Positions 36,025 through 45,592 of a DNA stretch of 64,000 nucleotides are shown here, one piece after another. The stretch's first letter is position 1; every line of letters begins with the position of its first letter. Source of the stretch: Candidatus Nitrosopumilus sediminis (GTDB lineage Archaea > Thermoproteota > Nitrososphaeria > Nitrososphaerales > Nitrosopumilaceae); the NCBI RefSeq assembly GCF_000299395.1, contig NC_018656.1, forward strand, positions 1,178,001 to 1,242,000, in the 5' to 3' direction. The notes beneath the pieces were generated by a model. The model was not told the DNA's origin and searched no databases. It worked only from the letters and a program-made list of their open reading frames with translations. The translations under genes were made by a program, and so were the position numbers.

Positions 36025-38142
36025 CTATTTTCCGAGTGTTTTTCCCCATTGAGCCAATGCGGAAGCTGCTGCAACCCAAGTTCGGAGATCTTGATAAACA
36101 GGAACATTGTGTTTTTCAATTAATTTTATCATTTTTTCAGTATATGGACCTCCATTGCCACCAGCAAGGATGGGTTTCTTATTTTTCTTTGACAATTCAT
36201 CTAGAAAACCAACAATTGTTTCTTCAAGAGGATCATCTTGGAACACAAACCAAGGCATGGCAATATCAATATTTTTTTCAGCTAAAAATTGTTCAATAAC
36301 AAATCTATAGTCATCAGCAGTTGCACCACCACCAACATCTGCAGGATTACCGTTATGGATTGGGACAGTAGGTGGGAAACGAGCCTTAATTTTTTTGAGA
36401 ATTTGTGGAGATAGTTTTCCTATTGTAAGACCTAATCTTTCTAATTGATCAATTCCACCAATCATTGGACCAGCCCCATTACTTGTCATAGCAACACGAT
36501 TGCCCTTTGCAGCTGGTTGCCATGCAAGTGCCTTTAAGACTCCCACTAGTTCTTGATAACTATCAACTGAAATAATTCCTGCTTGCTTGAATGCACCCAT
36601 AATCATTGCATTTGAGCCTCCGAGTGAGCCTGTATGTGATGCAGCTTGTTTTGCACCGGCAGCAGTTCTTCCACTCTTCCAAATTACGATTGGTTTCTTT
36701 TTCTCTTTCATTACACGTTTAGCAGTATTGATGAATTTTCTACCATCACCGAATCCTTCAACGTATAATCCAATCACTTTGGTTTGAGGATCATTTGCAG
36801 CATACCATATCATGTCTGCCTCATCAACATCAGAACGATTACCAAAACTAATCATTTTCGATAAACCAAATACATCTGCACTTTCTAACATACTAATTCC
36901 CATAGTTCCGCTTTGGGAGAAGAATGCAACATTTCCTAATTTTGAACGAACCATTCTTTCTTGACCTTGGAATGCACAATCAAGTCTATTTGCAGCATTG
37001 AACATTCCAATACAGTTAGGACCTACTACACGAATTTTGTGTTTTAATGATAATGCTTTAACTTCAGCTTCCATTGCTGCTCGGTCACCACCAAGTTCTT
37101 TACCACCACCTGAAACAATAACAACATTATGAATTCCTTTCTTTGCACAGGTCTTCATAATTTCTCCACATGCTGAAAGATCAACACATACAACTACCAG
37201 ATCAACCTTTGCAGTAATTGCATCTAATGATGGATAGCATTTGATTCCAAGAATTTCTTTTTGTTTAGGATTAATAGGATATACTTTACCTTTGTAATCT
37301 TGTTTTCCTAGTGCATCTAGTACAGAATTACCAATCTTTCCAGGTGTTGCAGATGCACCAACTAGTGCAACAGACTTTGGAGTAAAGAATGACTCCATAG
37401 ATTCTATGTTGGGTTTTGCTTTGGAAATTGAATTCTTTTTCAATTTATTATTTAGAATAATTTTTGCATCAACTACAAAGTGGGATTTTGGATAAACAAC
37501 CACAGGGTTAAAGTCAATACTGTTGATGTAATCTGCATTTTCTACGCCTAATTTTCCAATTTGAACTAACATTTTTGCCACCATGTTAAGATCAACAGGT
37601 TCGCTTCCTCTGAAACCTTTGAGGAGTTTGGAGCCTTTCAGTTCGTTTAACATTGATTTTGCATCAGATGTTGTAATAGGTAGCATTCTAAATGCAACAT
37701 CCTTGAAGACTTCGGTCATAACTCCTCCCAATCCAGCCATAATCATTGGACCAAATTGTGGATCATTTTGAATACCTACAATTAACTCAATGCCTTTTGG
37801 AACCATCTTTTCCAAAAGAATTCCTTTAACTTCAACTCCTTTCTTTTTTGAAAGACGACCATGCATATCTTTGAATGTCTTTTTTACATCGTTGACATTG
37901 TCAATTCCAACTTTAACTCCACCAACATCAGTCTTGTGTAAGATTTGTGGAGATACTACTTTCATTACAAGAGGGAACCCAATTTTTTTTGCTTGCTTTA
38001 CTGCATCTTCAGCAGAAGTAGCAAGTGCATATGGTGGAACTTTAACTCCATATGTTTTAAGAATGGATTTTGATAATTCTTCAGTGATGACTTTATGATC
38101 TGTTTGAATAATTTCTTCAAAAATTTTCTTGACAGCAGTCAT
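36025..38142 (-). CDS. 3-Hydroxypropionyl-CoA synthetase (ADP-forming)
   Basis: A 705-residue NDP-forming acyl-CoA synthetase. Domain order is ATP-grasp first (about 1-225, with [20 protein letters not shown]), then CoA-binding (about 250-380, [19 protein letters not shown]), then the ligase domain with the phospho-His in [12 protein letters not shown] (near residue 510). Thaumarchaeal carbon fixation uses ADP-forming synthetases at two steps, saving ATP compared with AMP-forming ones. The orthologue I recall as Nmar_1309 activates 3-hydroxypropionate. Substrate assignment rests on that synteny; a 4-hydroxybutyrate or acetate enzyme looks similar. Confidence 0.85.
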   Translation of the reverse strand: MTAVKKIFEEIIQTDHKVITEELSKSILKTYGVKVPPYALATSAEDAVKQAKKIGFPLVMKVVSPQILHKTDVGGVKVGIDNVNDVKKTFKDMHGRLSKKKGVEVKGILLEKMVPKGIELIVGIQNDPQFGPMIMAGLGGVMTEVFKDVAFRMLPITTSDAKSMLNELKGSKLLKGFRGSEPVDLNMVAKMLVQIGKLGVENADYINSIDFNPVVVYPKSHFVVDAKIILNNKLKKNSISKAKPNIESMESFFTPKSVALVGASATPGKIGNSVLDALGKQDYKGKVYPINPKQKEILGIKCYPSLDAITAKVDLVVVCVDLSACGEIMKTCAKKGIHNVVIVSGGGKELGGDRAAMEAEVKALSLKHKIRVVGPNCIGMFNAANRLDCAFQGQERMVRSKLGNVAFFSQSGTMGISMLESADVFGLSKMISFGNRSDVDEADMIWYAANDPQTKVIGLYVEGFGDGRKFINTAKRVMKEKKKPIVIWKSGRTAAGAKQAASHTGSLGGSNAMIMGAFKQAGIISVDSYQELVGVLKALAWQPAAKGNRVAMTSNGAGPMIGGIDQLERLGLTIGKLSPQILKKIKARFPPTVPIHNGNPADVGGGATADDYRFVIEQFLAEKNIDIAMPWFVFQDDPLEETIVGFLDELSKKNKKPILAGGNGGPYTEKMIKLIEKHNVPVYQDLRTWVAAASALAQWGKTLGK

Positions 38143-38184
38143 CGTTCTATCGATAAAATTAGAATTAACTATATTAAACTTTGG

Positions 38185-38868
38185 TCAAAGGTCAAATGCA
38201 TATTTGAAATTTTTGTAAAAATTATTCATATTTGATTTTACAATTGGAATATTTTCAACAAGATCTGAACGAATTTTTTGTGGATCGATGTAGGGTATTT
38301 TTTGTAATTTTTCTTCTGTATTATCAAGCCACAAATTCACCATATCTTCATTTACTTCTAAATGAAATTGCAGACCAACTGCACTCTTGTATTGAAATGC
38401 CTGATTTGGATAATGCTCAGATGATGCTAATTGAATTGCACCTTGGGGTAAATCAAAGGTATCTCCATGCCAATGAAATACAGTGAATGGATTTTTGAAG
38501 CCAGAAAAAAATAAAGAATTGCCACTAGTTTTCAAATCATTATAAAATCCGATTTCTTTTTTTGGTCCAGCGTAAACTTTGGCACCAAACGTTTTAGCAA
38601 TTAATTGAGACCCCAAACAAATTCCAAGTATAGGAGTATCCTTTTCAACAGAATTTCGGATAAGTTGTTGTTCTGCTAGAAGATAGGGTAAATCGTCATT
38701 CGCACTTTCAGGTGCACCTAAAATCACAACAAGCGAAAAGTCTTTGTCTGGAAGTTTTTCATGTTTTGCGTTTACAGATGTAATTTCAAATCCATCTTTT
38801 TGTAAAAGTTCACCAAGATATCCCGAACCTTCAATCCGTGTATTTTGTATAAGTAATACATTAGACAT
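38185..38868 (-). CDS. Class I glutamine amidotransferase-like protein
   Basis: A 227-residue single-domain GATase1 protein. The nucleophile elbow is ILGICLGSQLIAKTFGA (Cys near residue 103) and the catalytic His-Glu is in GLQFHLEVNEDMV. Family members include GMP-synthase-like and gamma-glutamyl hydrolase-like enzymes. The exact reaction is not clear. It begins 4 nt after the stop of a 46-residue gene on the same strand. Confidence 0.82.
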   Translation of the reverse strand: MSNVLLIQNTRIEGSGYLGELLQKDGFEITSVNAKHEKLPDKDFSLVVILGAPESANDDLPYLLAEQQLIRNSVEKDTPILGICLGSQLIAKTFGAKVYAGPKKEIGFYNDLKTSGNSLFFSGFKNPFTVFHWHGDTFDLPQGAIQLASSEHYPNQAFQYKSAVGLQFHLEVNEDMVNLWLDNTEEKLQKIPYIDPQKIRSDLVENIPIVKSNMNNFYKNFKYAFDL

Positions 38869-38872
38869 TTTT

Positions 38873-39013
38873 CTAAACGTCTTGTCCTGTAACTACCCAC
38901 TCAAGACATCTAAGAACACCCTGATAGTATTTCATGGCATCCATTGATTCGGATTTTACTAATTTTTCTTCAATCTTTTTTCTATATTCGGCAATTTCTG
39001 TTTCAGTTTTCAT
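38873..39013 (-). CDS. Small conserved-looking helical protein, 46 residues
   Basis: A short frame from ATG 39013 to TAG 38873: MKTETEIAEYRKKIEEKL, then SMDAMKYYQGVLRCLEWVVTG. It looks like a helical, amphipathic protein with good codon use. It ends 4 nt before the amidotransferase ATG, which argues for translation. No known family recognised. Confidence 0.6.
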   Translation of the reverse strand: MKTETEIAEYRKKIEEKLVKSESMDAMKYYQGVLRCLEWVVTGQDV

Positions 39014-39087
39014 TTTATACAGTAATTCATCTTAGTGAATTAATTTATTGGTTTTCAACGTGATGTATTTTAATATGTTAAACCAGA

Positions 39088-39474
39088 TTGGATGTAGTGT
39101 TAGTATCTGAACAAGAAATTCTTGAACTAAAAAAATTTGTATGTGAATTAAATGCCATAGAAAACGGAGTGGTGATTGTAGAGGGGAAGCGAGATTCTAC
39201 TGCATTAAGAAAATTAGGTTTTACAGGTAAAGTTTTAGAATTTCATAGATTTACAGGAATGATTGATTTTGCAGATTCTGTTTCAAAACATGAAAGACTG
39301 ATTATTCTTTTTGACAGAGACAAAAAAGGTAGAACGTTGACTGGAAAAACAATTCAATTATTACAAAGAAGGACAAAAGTAGATCTTTCCTTCAAAAGAA
39401 AATTACGCATAATTACAAAAGGAAAGATAATGTTTATTGAGCAATTAGTGAGTTACGAATCTTATCTAGTCTAA
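39088..39474 (+). CDS. Stand-alone Toprim-domain protein
   Basis: A protein of about 128 residues consisting of a Toprim fold. The catalytic Glu is in GVVIVEGKRDSTALRKLG and the Asp pair in LIILFDRDKKGRTL. Similar short Toprim proteins (RNase M5/DnaG-like) occur widely in archaea, with nuclease or RNA-processing roles suspected. The start is TTG 39088 or GTG 39097. It is convergent with glutamate dehydrogenase, with a 2-nt gap between the stops. Confidence 0.82.
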   Translation: MDVVLVSEQEILELKKFVCELNAIENGVVIVEGKRDSTALRKLGFTGKVLEFHRFTGMIDFADSVSKHERLIILFDRDKKGRTLTGKTIQLLQRRTKVDLSFKRKLRIITKGKIMFIEQLVSYESYLV

Positions 39475-39476
39475 GA

Positions 39477-40751
39477 TTATGGCCATATGCCTTTTTGGTT
39501 AAAGGCCTCAAGAACTCTTTCTACAGCTAATACCATAGTTGCCTTCCTCATGTCAATTTTATGCTTTTTGCTGAGTTCATATGCATCTTTGAATCCCTTT
39601 GTGATATTTTTTTCCATCTTGTTTGCAACCTCATCAAAGCTCCAATAGTACCCCATGTTATTTTGTACCCACTCCAAGTAAGATATACAGACACCACCAG
39701 AGTTTGCCAAGATATCAGGAATAACCAAAATTTTCTTTTTAGCAATAATGGGATCTGCTTCAGGTAATGTAGGACCATTTGCAGCTTCTCCTATGATTTT
39801 GCATTTGAGGTTATTTGCAATCTTTGCAGTGATTTGATTCTCTAATGCACCTGGAACTAGAATATCACATTTAGCAGTAAGTAATTCTTCAGTTGAAACT
39901 TTTTTACTTCCAGGAAATCCAACAACAGAGCCAGTTTTTTCTTTATACTCCATGAGTTTGCTAACTTTGGCACCTTTTTCAAATAAAATAGAACCTTTAG
40001 AATCACTTGCACCAATTACTTTGGCTCCCATCTTTTCCAAATAGATACCTGCAAATGTAGATGCATTTCCAAATCCTTGTAGAACAACTTTTGAAGTTTT
40101 AAGATTGATTTTCAATGCTTTAGCAGCTTCTCTTACACAGTATGCTGTTCCCAAACCAGTTGCAACGTTTCTTGCAAGTGAGCCTCCCATAGAGATTGGT
40201 TTTCCAGTAATAACACCGGGGGAATATTTGTTACCGTTTAATTTGCTAAATGTATCCATAATTTGGGTCATTTCTCTACCAGTGGTGTAAACATCTGGTG
40301 CTGGAATATCTTTTTCAGGTCCAATAATTTCAGAAATTTTATATGCAAATTGACGTGTTAGTCTCTCCATTTCACCATCGCTGAGTTTCTCAGTTTTTGG
40401 ATTAACATAGATTCCACCTTTACCACCACCAAGAGGAATATCTACAATTGCACATTTCCATGTCATCCATGAAGACAGTGCCATGACTTCGCGTTCCATG
40501 TATTCGACTCCGCCTTCAGGATTAAAGTAACGAATGCCCCCTTTGTATGGACCTCTGTCATTGTTATGTTGACTTCTAAAACCTGTGAAAACTCTAATTT
40601 TTCCATTATCCATTTTTACTGGAATTTTAACTCTCATCATTTTATTTGGCATTGCCAAATATTCACGTAATTCTTTGTCTTTGATTCCAATAATATCGCA
40701 TGCATCATTAACTTGTTTTGTTGCATTTGCAAATGGATCGTTTTTGACCAA
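39477..40751 (-). CDS. gdhA: Glutamate dehydrogenase
   Basis: A 424-residue Glu/Leu/Phe/Val dehydrogenase. The catalytic region is IVDIPLGGGKGGIYVNPK, with the substrate Lys in the Gly-rich loop; GGIRYFNPEGGVEYMEREVMA precedes it in pieces. The Rossmann motif is VVLQGFGNASTFAG. It links 2-oxoglutarate and ammonium to glutamate, the main nitrogen entry in an ammonia-fed cell. The start is TTG 40751, with a TATA box 20-33 bp upstream. No good ATG lies nearby. Confidence 0.93.
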   Translation of the reverse strand: MVKNDPFANATKQVNDACDIIGIKDKELREYLAMPNKMMRVKIPVKMDNGKIRVFTGFRSQHNNDRGPYKGGIRYFNPEGGVEYMEREVMALSSWMTWKCAIVDIPLGGGKGGIYVNPKTEKLSDGEMERLTRQFAYKISEIIGPEKDIPAPDVYTTGREMTQIMDTFSKLNGNKYSPGVITGKPISMGGSLARNVATGLGTAYCVREAAKALKINLKTSKVVLQGFGNASTFAGIYLEKMGAKVIGASDSKGSILFEKGAKVSKLMEYKEKTGSVVGFPGSKKVSTEELLTAKCDILVPGALENQITAKIANNLKCKIIGEAANGPTLPEADPIIAKKKILVIPDILANSGGVCISYLEWVQNNMGYYWSFDEVANKMEKNITKGFKDAYELSKKHKIDMRKATMVLAVERVLEAFNQKGIWP

Positions 40752-40770
40752 GATAATTTTTCAAATTGTG

Positions 40771-40784
40771 CATATTATATTAAC
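40771..40784 (-). promoter_or_regulatory. TATA box of glutamate dehydrogenase
   Basis: The reverse strand reads GTTAATATAATATG, 20-33 bp before the TTG start at 40751. The spacing supports that start codon and a leaderless transcript. Confidence 0.45.
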
Positions 40785-40823
40785 TTTAGTTCAAATTTTC
40801 AGATCGCTAATTTAGAAACCACA

Positions 40824-41207
40824 TCACATGTAGATTTTTGTCTTATTCATTTTTCTATCTAATTTGTCAATGGCCTCATCAAGTGCACCAATGTTAATTT
40901 CAAGGAAATTAGACAAGTAAAATATTGCACCATATTTTTCACCAATTTTTGAAACCATATTATTTTTCTCAAGGACTTTCATGTGATGCTGAACGGCTTT
41001 GTAATCAAGTTCGAGTTTTTGTGCTAGTTGATGTGTATTATACCCTTGATCTAACAAATGAATGATTATTCGTAATCTTGTAAAGCCGCCTCTAGTACTT
41101 GTGAATAAGTATAGCAAGAGTTTCCTAGTCTGTTTGTCGGTTTTTCTTTGTTCTGAAGATTGTCTTGATCTAATGATTTCTTTGAATTCTAATAATTGAT
41201 TGGTCAT
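40824..41207 (-). CDS. Winged-helix regulator (ArsR-like)
   Basis: A protein of about 127 residues. The HTH is at about 55-95 (NTHQLAQKLELDYKAVQHHM, KVLEKNNMVSKIGEKYG). The C-terminal helix (LDEAIDKLDRKMNKTK) may dimerise. An in-frame TTG at 41231 exists, but ATG 41207 with GGGA upstream is preferred. It lies between gdhA (same strand) and the divergent proteasome gene. Target unknown. Confidence 0.82.
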   Translation of the reverse strand: MTNQLLEFKEIIRSRQSSEQRKTDKQTRKLLLYLFTSTRGGFTRLRIIIHLLDQGYNTHQLAQKLELDYKAVQHHMKVLEKNNMVSKIGEKYGAIFYLSNFLEINIGALDEAIDKLDRKMNKTKIYM

Positions 41208-41318
41208 TTTCCCTGAGATAAGTAAAGTCAATTTTGCTTAAAACCCTATTTCCAGATCTTTTCCACATTCAGGCAAGATAATTACCCTTAAATTGACTGA
41301 GAATGAACTCGTGATATT

Positions 41319-42041
41319 ATGATGGCATCGCGTGGTTATGATATGACCCCTACAATGTATTCACCAGATGGTAGAATATACCAAGTCGAATATGCAATTG
41401 AGACCGTAAAGAGGGGCACATTAGCTATTGGTGTCAAAAGTAAAGAAGGAGTGATCATGGCAGTTGAGGAAAAGCCTCGTACTTTGCAAACTAGTAATGT
41501 TACACAGAAAATTTTTCAAGTTGATTATCATATTGGCGTCGCTGCAGCAGGTTACATTCCAGATGCACGTGTTCAAGTAGATGGTGCAAGATTCTTCTCA
41601 CAAGGAAATAGAATGACATATGATGAATCAGTTGAAGTTGCAACAGTTGCCAAACACCTAGCAGACCAAGCTCATCAATTTACACAGTATGGAGGAGTTC
41701 GTCCTAATGGTGTTTCAATGATTATTGCAGGGATTGATCAAAAAGGAGAATCAATCTATGTGACAGATCCTAGTGGAACATATGTTCAATTTGCAGCAGT
41801 TGCAATAGGTGCAGGTGCTGATGACGTAAATGCATTTTTAGAAAAACATTACAATGATGATTTGAGTTTGGAAGATGCTGCAGCTTTGGCAATAGCAGCA
41901 ATTAATCTTAAGGCAGAAACAAAAGAAGGAGTAAGCCACATAAAAATGGCAAAAATCACATCTGAAGCAAAGATCTTTGAGAAAGTTTCAGAATCTGATT
42001 TACAAAATTATTCTCAAAACGCATCAAAGTTTGCTCCATAA
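41319..42041 (+). CDS. psmA: Proteasome alpha subunit
   Basis: A 240-residue alpha-type subunit. The N-terminal gate motif GYDMTPTMYSPDGRIYQVEYA is recognisable (in pieces TPTMYSPDGRIYQVEYA), together with the Tyr-Asp-Arg-like element and RPNGVSMIIAGID. It lacks the catalytic Thr, as expected for alpha. It forms the outer rings of the 20S core. ATG 41319 and ATG 41322 are both possible starts. The beta subunit is not in this window. Confidence 0.95.
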   Translation: MMASRGYDMTPTMYSPDGRIYQVEYAIETVKRGTLAIGVKSKEGVIMAVEEKPRTLQTSNVTQKIFQVDYHIGVAAAGYIPDARVQVDGARFFSQGNRMTYDESVEVATVAKHLADQAHQFTQYGGVRPNGVSMIIAGIDQKGESIYVTDPSGTYVQFAAVAIGAGADDVNAFLEKHYNDDLSLEDAAALAIAAINLKAETKEGVSHIKMAKITSEAKIFEKVSESDLQNYSQNASKFAP

Positions 42042-42093
42042 TTGAAATTTTGATTTGCAAGATATTCAAACAAGGATACTGAGACGATAGACT

Positions 42094-42783
42094 ATGGGTT
42101 TAGGAAGTTATTGGGGAGAAGTAATGGAAGTACTTCGAGAGATCATTCCAGTTTACGACAAAGTCAATTCTATAATTTCATTAGGCAAAGATAAGGAGCA
42201 TCGAATTCGCGGAATTTCACAAAGAGTACTTCCAGGCAACAAAATCCTGGATGCAGGATCAGGTTTTGGAAACATGTCAAAAACTGCAATGAGATTAACT
42301 GATGGTAACATCTCAATTACACTTTATGATCCTCTAGTACCCATGTTAAAAAATACAGGCACATTCTTTGAAAAAACTCTAGATATGGCAAATGGTGTTT
42401 TTGAACATATTCCATTTAGAGATGAAGAATTTGACGCAGTATTATGTGGCTATTCATTAAGAGATGCAATCAATTTGAGAATTGCAATATCTGAAATTCA
42501 TAGAGTATTAAAAAAAGGTGGAAGATTTGTAATAGTAGATTTGGGAAAACCTGATGAAGTATTTTTCCGAGCAGGAGTCTCATTTTATCTTAGATGTATT
42601 TTACCGATTCTTGCATTTGTTGCAGGTGGAAGATTAGGATTAAAGTTCGGTACTCTGTATGGAACATACAAAAGATGGCCCAAAAACAAAAAACTAGAAC
42701 AGTTAATTTTAGAAAAATTCTCAAGAATAGAATTTGAGAAAGATCTTATGGGTGGGGCAATAATGGTTGCAGCATACAAATGA
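42094..42783 (+). CDS. UbiE/MenG-like methyltransferase
   Basis: A 229-residue class I SAM methyltransferase. Motif I is ILDAGSGFGNMSK (about 52-64), with FDAVLCGYSLRDAINLRIA typical of the UbiE/COQ5 group. It may methylate a quinone; members of this lineage contain menaquinone-type (calditol-free) respiratory quinones, but the substrate is inferred only from family. It overlaps the following MFS gene by 4 nt (ATGA). Confidence 0.8.
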   Translation: MGLGSYWGEVMEVLREIIPVYDKVNSIISLGKDKEHRIRGISQRVLPGNKILDAGSGFGNMSKTAMRLTDGNISITLYDPLVPMLKNTGTFFEKTLDMANGVFEHIPFRDEEFDAVLCGYSLRDAINLRIAISEIHRVLKKGGRFVIVDLGKPDEVFFRAGVSFYLRCILPILAFVAGGRLGLKFGTLYGTYKRWPKNKKLEQLILEKFSRIEFEKDLMGGAIMVAAYK

Positions 42784-43934
42784 ATAGAGTCCTCATTCTT
42801 GTCAACATCACGGGTTTTATCATAGGGATTTCATATGGATTACATGGCCCAATTTTGCCAGTATTTGCAAAAAATATCATAGGTGCAACATATTCTGAAC
42901 TGGGATTAATTGGATTAACAAATTTTATTCCATACATGTTCATCCCATTGTTTGTAGGAATTTTACTAGATAGAATTAACAATGGATATTTACTAACATT
43001 GGGTGCCGCAATAAATTCGGCATCAATTTATCTTCTATCGATTGCACAGTCAGTTCCAGAAATTATGGGATTTAGAATTATGACAGGTATAGCACATGCA
43101 TTTTTTTGGCCCCCATGCGAGGCTATAATTTCAAACGAAAGTTCAGAAAAGAACAGAGTAAAACACATTTCATGGTTTACAATGTTTTTTGTAATTGGAT
43201 TCATGGTAGGACCATTGCTCGGAACAGCATTCCTTGAAGGGTTTGATATAACATATAGGATTTTATTCCAAATTGCCGCATTTATTCTCGCAGCTGCAAT
43301 AATTTCTTCACTTTTAGCCTCAAAGAAAAACATAAAGAAACATCAAGAACGGTTCACATTTTCATCAATTAAGGAAATGAAGCGATTTCCCGAAGTTATA
43401 ATATTGCTAATTTTCGGCACTTCTTCTTTTGGAATAATCCTCACAATTTATCCAGCATTTCTCAATGATAGTGGAATGTCAGCAACAGATATTTTGATAT
43501 TGTATTTTGTTTTTGGAATATCACGAGTTGTATCTCTTGCATTTGCAGGAAAGTTAGCAAGAAAGACAAGTCAAACTTTGATTGCAGGAACTATTGCAGT
43601 CTCAACAGGGTTGGCGATATCGATGGTTGCAGATTCAATCATTACATTTGGAATCGCTTTAGTCCTAATGGGATTTGGATTTAGTATATTTTTCCCATTA
43701 ACTCTGGAAATAATTTTGAGTAAAACTAGAAAGAAAATTTCAGGCAAAATTATTGGTGCATTTGAAACAGTTTTTGGAATGGGTTGGGCAATAGGGCCAA
43801 CCATAGGAGGACCAATTACACAATCATTTGGAAATGAAACACCATATCTTGTTTTTTGTATTATAGGATTCGTAGTTGCATTATTTGCAATATGTGTTAG
43901 AAAGAAACTAGAACCACAGAAAATCTTGAATTAG
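42780..43934 (+). CDS. Major facilitator superfamily transporter
   Basis: A 384-residue protein with about 12 membrane segments. Typical MFS segments: the helix 1 glycine-rich start (ITGFIIGISYGLHGP), the loop LLDRINNGYLLTLG, and a duplicated C-terminal half. It is translationally coupled to the methyltransferase (ATGA) and its stop overlaps the convergent PII gene by 4 nt. Substrate unknown. Confidence 0.85.
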   Translation: MNRVLILVNITGFIIGISYGLHGPILPVFAKNIIGATYSELGLIGLTNFIPYMFIPLFVGILLDRINNGYLLTLGAAINSASIYLLSIAQSVPEIMGFRIMTGIAHAFFWPPCEAIISNESSEKNRVKHISWFTMFFVIGFMVGPLLGTAFLEGFDITYRILFQIAAFILAAAIISSLLASKKNIKKHQERFTFSSIKEMKRFPEVIILLIFGTSSFGIILTIYPAFLNDSGMSATDILILYFVFGISRVVSLAFAGKLARKTSQTLIAGTIAVSTGLAISMVADSIITFGIALVLMGFGFSIFFPLTLEIILSKTRKKISGKIIGAFETVFGMGWAIGPTIGGPITQSFGNETPYLVFCIIGFVVALFAICVRKKLEPQKILN

Positions 43935-44245
43935 ATATCCATTGTTCCACGTTTTTTGGTGCAAATATCAAGTGCATCTACTATTTCAGTTACAAAGACT
44001 TTGCCGTCACCTTTAGTTCCTGTACAAGCAACATTTGCAATTGCATCTATTACTTCATCTAATTTAGGATCATCTACAACACAGATAATCATATCTCTAC
44101 TGAAATATTGTCCAACTAGAGGAGGATCTTGTGCACCTTGTCCTTGAACTTGATGAACAGTTACACCGCCAACACCGACTTTTTTGATTGCAGTGATTAC
44201 TGCATCTTTTGTTCCTGCTGGAACAATTGCCTCAATTTTTTTCAT
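43931..44245 (-). CDS. PII-like signal protein with shortened T-loop
   Basis: A 104-residue PII-family protein. The N-terminus MKKIEAIVPAGTKDAVITAI, the VGVGGVTVHQVQGQG strand and the C-terminal GDGKVFVTEIVDALDICTKKRG match GlnB/GlnK. The T-loop (about 37-51) is shorter than in canonical PII and has no Tyr51 uridylylation site. The B-loop (CTGTKGDGKVFV) is kept, so ATP/ADP sensing is likely while control by uridylylation is not. No amt gene is adjacent in the window. The partner is unknown. Confidence 0.85.
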   Translation of the reverse strand: MKKIEAIVPAGTKDAVITAIKKVGVGGVTVHQVQGQGAQDPPLVGQYFSRDMIICVVDDPKLDEVIDAIANVACTGTKGDGKVFVTEIVDALDICTKKRGTMDI

Positions 44246-44373
44246 AAAAGTTCTCAGCTCTGAATTTATTTAAATCAATAAGTGCTTCTCATGAATGATA
44301 TTCAATGGCAAGTCACTAATTCAGGCACAAATACAGACATTACGTTTAATTTCAAATTAGACAATATCAAGAC

Positions 44374-44721
44374 ATGTTTGATTATTCATTAAATATTGGC
44401 GGCAGTGAATGGATGATCATAATTTTTGTTGCAATTGTTTTGATTTTAGGTACAGGGAAATTACCAGGAGCTGCAAGAAAAATGGGGAAAGCAGTTAACG
44501 AATACAACAAAGCAAAAAATGAGATTCAAGACCAAATTAAAGAAGCAACAGAAGAAACACCCAAAATTTCAGGGCCTGTAGAAACAGAGCGAGAAAAGTT
44601 AGAAATGATTGCAAAATCAGCAGGAGTAAAAATTGGAGATAAAACAGATGATGAACTAAGGGAAAGCATTGCATTGAAGATGGGGCAAAAAAGAAAAGAA
44701 GAACCTGAAAAAAAAGAATAG
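44374..44721 (+). CDS. tatA: Twin-arginine translocase subunit TatA
   Basis: A 115-residue protein. One membrane helix at about 12-27 (EWMIIIFVAIVLILGTG) is followed by the conserved amphipathic helix (KLPGAARKMGKAVNEY) and a charged tail with Lys/Glu repeats. TatA forms the Tat pore for folded proteins such as copper enzymes. No TatC gene is in the window. It is convergent with the DNA methyltransferase gene, with the stops directly abutting (44721/44722). Confidence 0.88.
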   Translation: MFDYSLNIGGSEWMIIIFVAIVLILGTGKLPGAARKMGKAVNEYNKAKNEIQDQIKEATEETPKISGPVETEREKLEMIAKSAGVKIGDKTDDELRESIALKMGQKRKEEPEKKE

Positions 44722-45537
44722 TTATTTTGATTTTTTAATTCTATACGTATCAGTATCAAGTCGTTTCTTAGCAAATTTATAATATTCTGGAACTATTTCA
44801 AAACCAAGAAATTTTCTTTTTAGAGACTTGCTAACTACTGCAACTTGACCTGAACCAAGAAATGGATCAAATACAACATCGTTCTTTTCGCTTGAATATT
44901 CTAACAGTTTTTTAATTATTTCAGAAGGCAGTTTTGTAGGAGTTTTTTCATCACCGGTCCAATATTCTCTTTTGATATTCCAAACATCCTCCTTATCCTT
45001 ATAATGAAGACTGCGTCCATCATCTGTTTTTTCATCTTTTTCAAACCTAGAAAATGGAAAAAATTTTCGTTTCTTATCATCCTTGCAGACATAAAGACAG
45101 TGGTAATGAGAAGTTACAAATTTCTTTTTAGTGACAACACCGAATTGATATTTCCAGATTACGTGATTTACGGTAGTAAACCCAACATCATCTAATGCAC
45201 GTAAAATATCTTTGAGGTTATTCCATCCTGAAAATACATACATGCTTCCAGAATCTTTTAAGATTCGAAAGACTTCACTCATCCAAGCAAATGTAAAATC
45301 ATAATAATCCTTAGGCAAGATTTCATTATATCCAGAGAGTACTCGAGATGATGTTCGATTGTAATTTGCCTTTTTAGCCTTGAAATTTATGGCAAATGGA
45401 GGATCAGTGATGACAAGATCAATTTTATTTTTAGGAATTAAACTCATTCCTTCAATACAATTTTGATTGTAAATTTTGTTGATTTCTATTTTTTTCAATT
45501 TTAAATTCAAAACTTCACTCCAGCTTAATAATGTCAT
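44722..45537 (-). CDS. DNA methyltransferase (N4-C/N6-A type, beta order)
   Basis: A 271-residue site-specific DNA methyltransferase. The catalytic motif IV is TDPPF (44-48) and the SAM motif I is FDPFLGSGQ (223-231). This IV-before-I order is the beta class. Such enzymes make N4-methylcytosine or N6-methyladenine. No restriction endonuclease gene is adjacent, so it could be an orphan epigenetic enzyme, the methylase of a split system, or a defence component. It is divergent from a DUF1998 helicase, with 55 bp between the starts. Confidence 0.88.
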   Translation of the reverse strand: MTLLSWSEVLNLKLKKIEINKIYNQNCIEGMSLIPKNKIDLVITDPPFAINFKAKKANYNRTSSRVLSGYNEILPKDYYDFTFAWMSEVFRILKDSGSMYVFSGWNNLKDILRALDDVGFTTVNHVIWKYQFGVVTKKKFVTSHYHCLYVCKDDKKRKFFPFSRFEKDEKTDDGRSLHYKDKEDVWNIKREYWTGDEKTPTKLPSEIIKKLLEYSSEKNDVVFDPFLGSGQVAVVSKSLKRKFLGFEIVPEYYKFAKKRLDTDTYRIKKSK

Positions 45538-45592
45538 GGACCAAAATGCCTACTAAACAATAAATCATCAAGCATTTCTTATCAAATAGATC

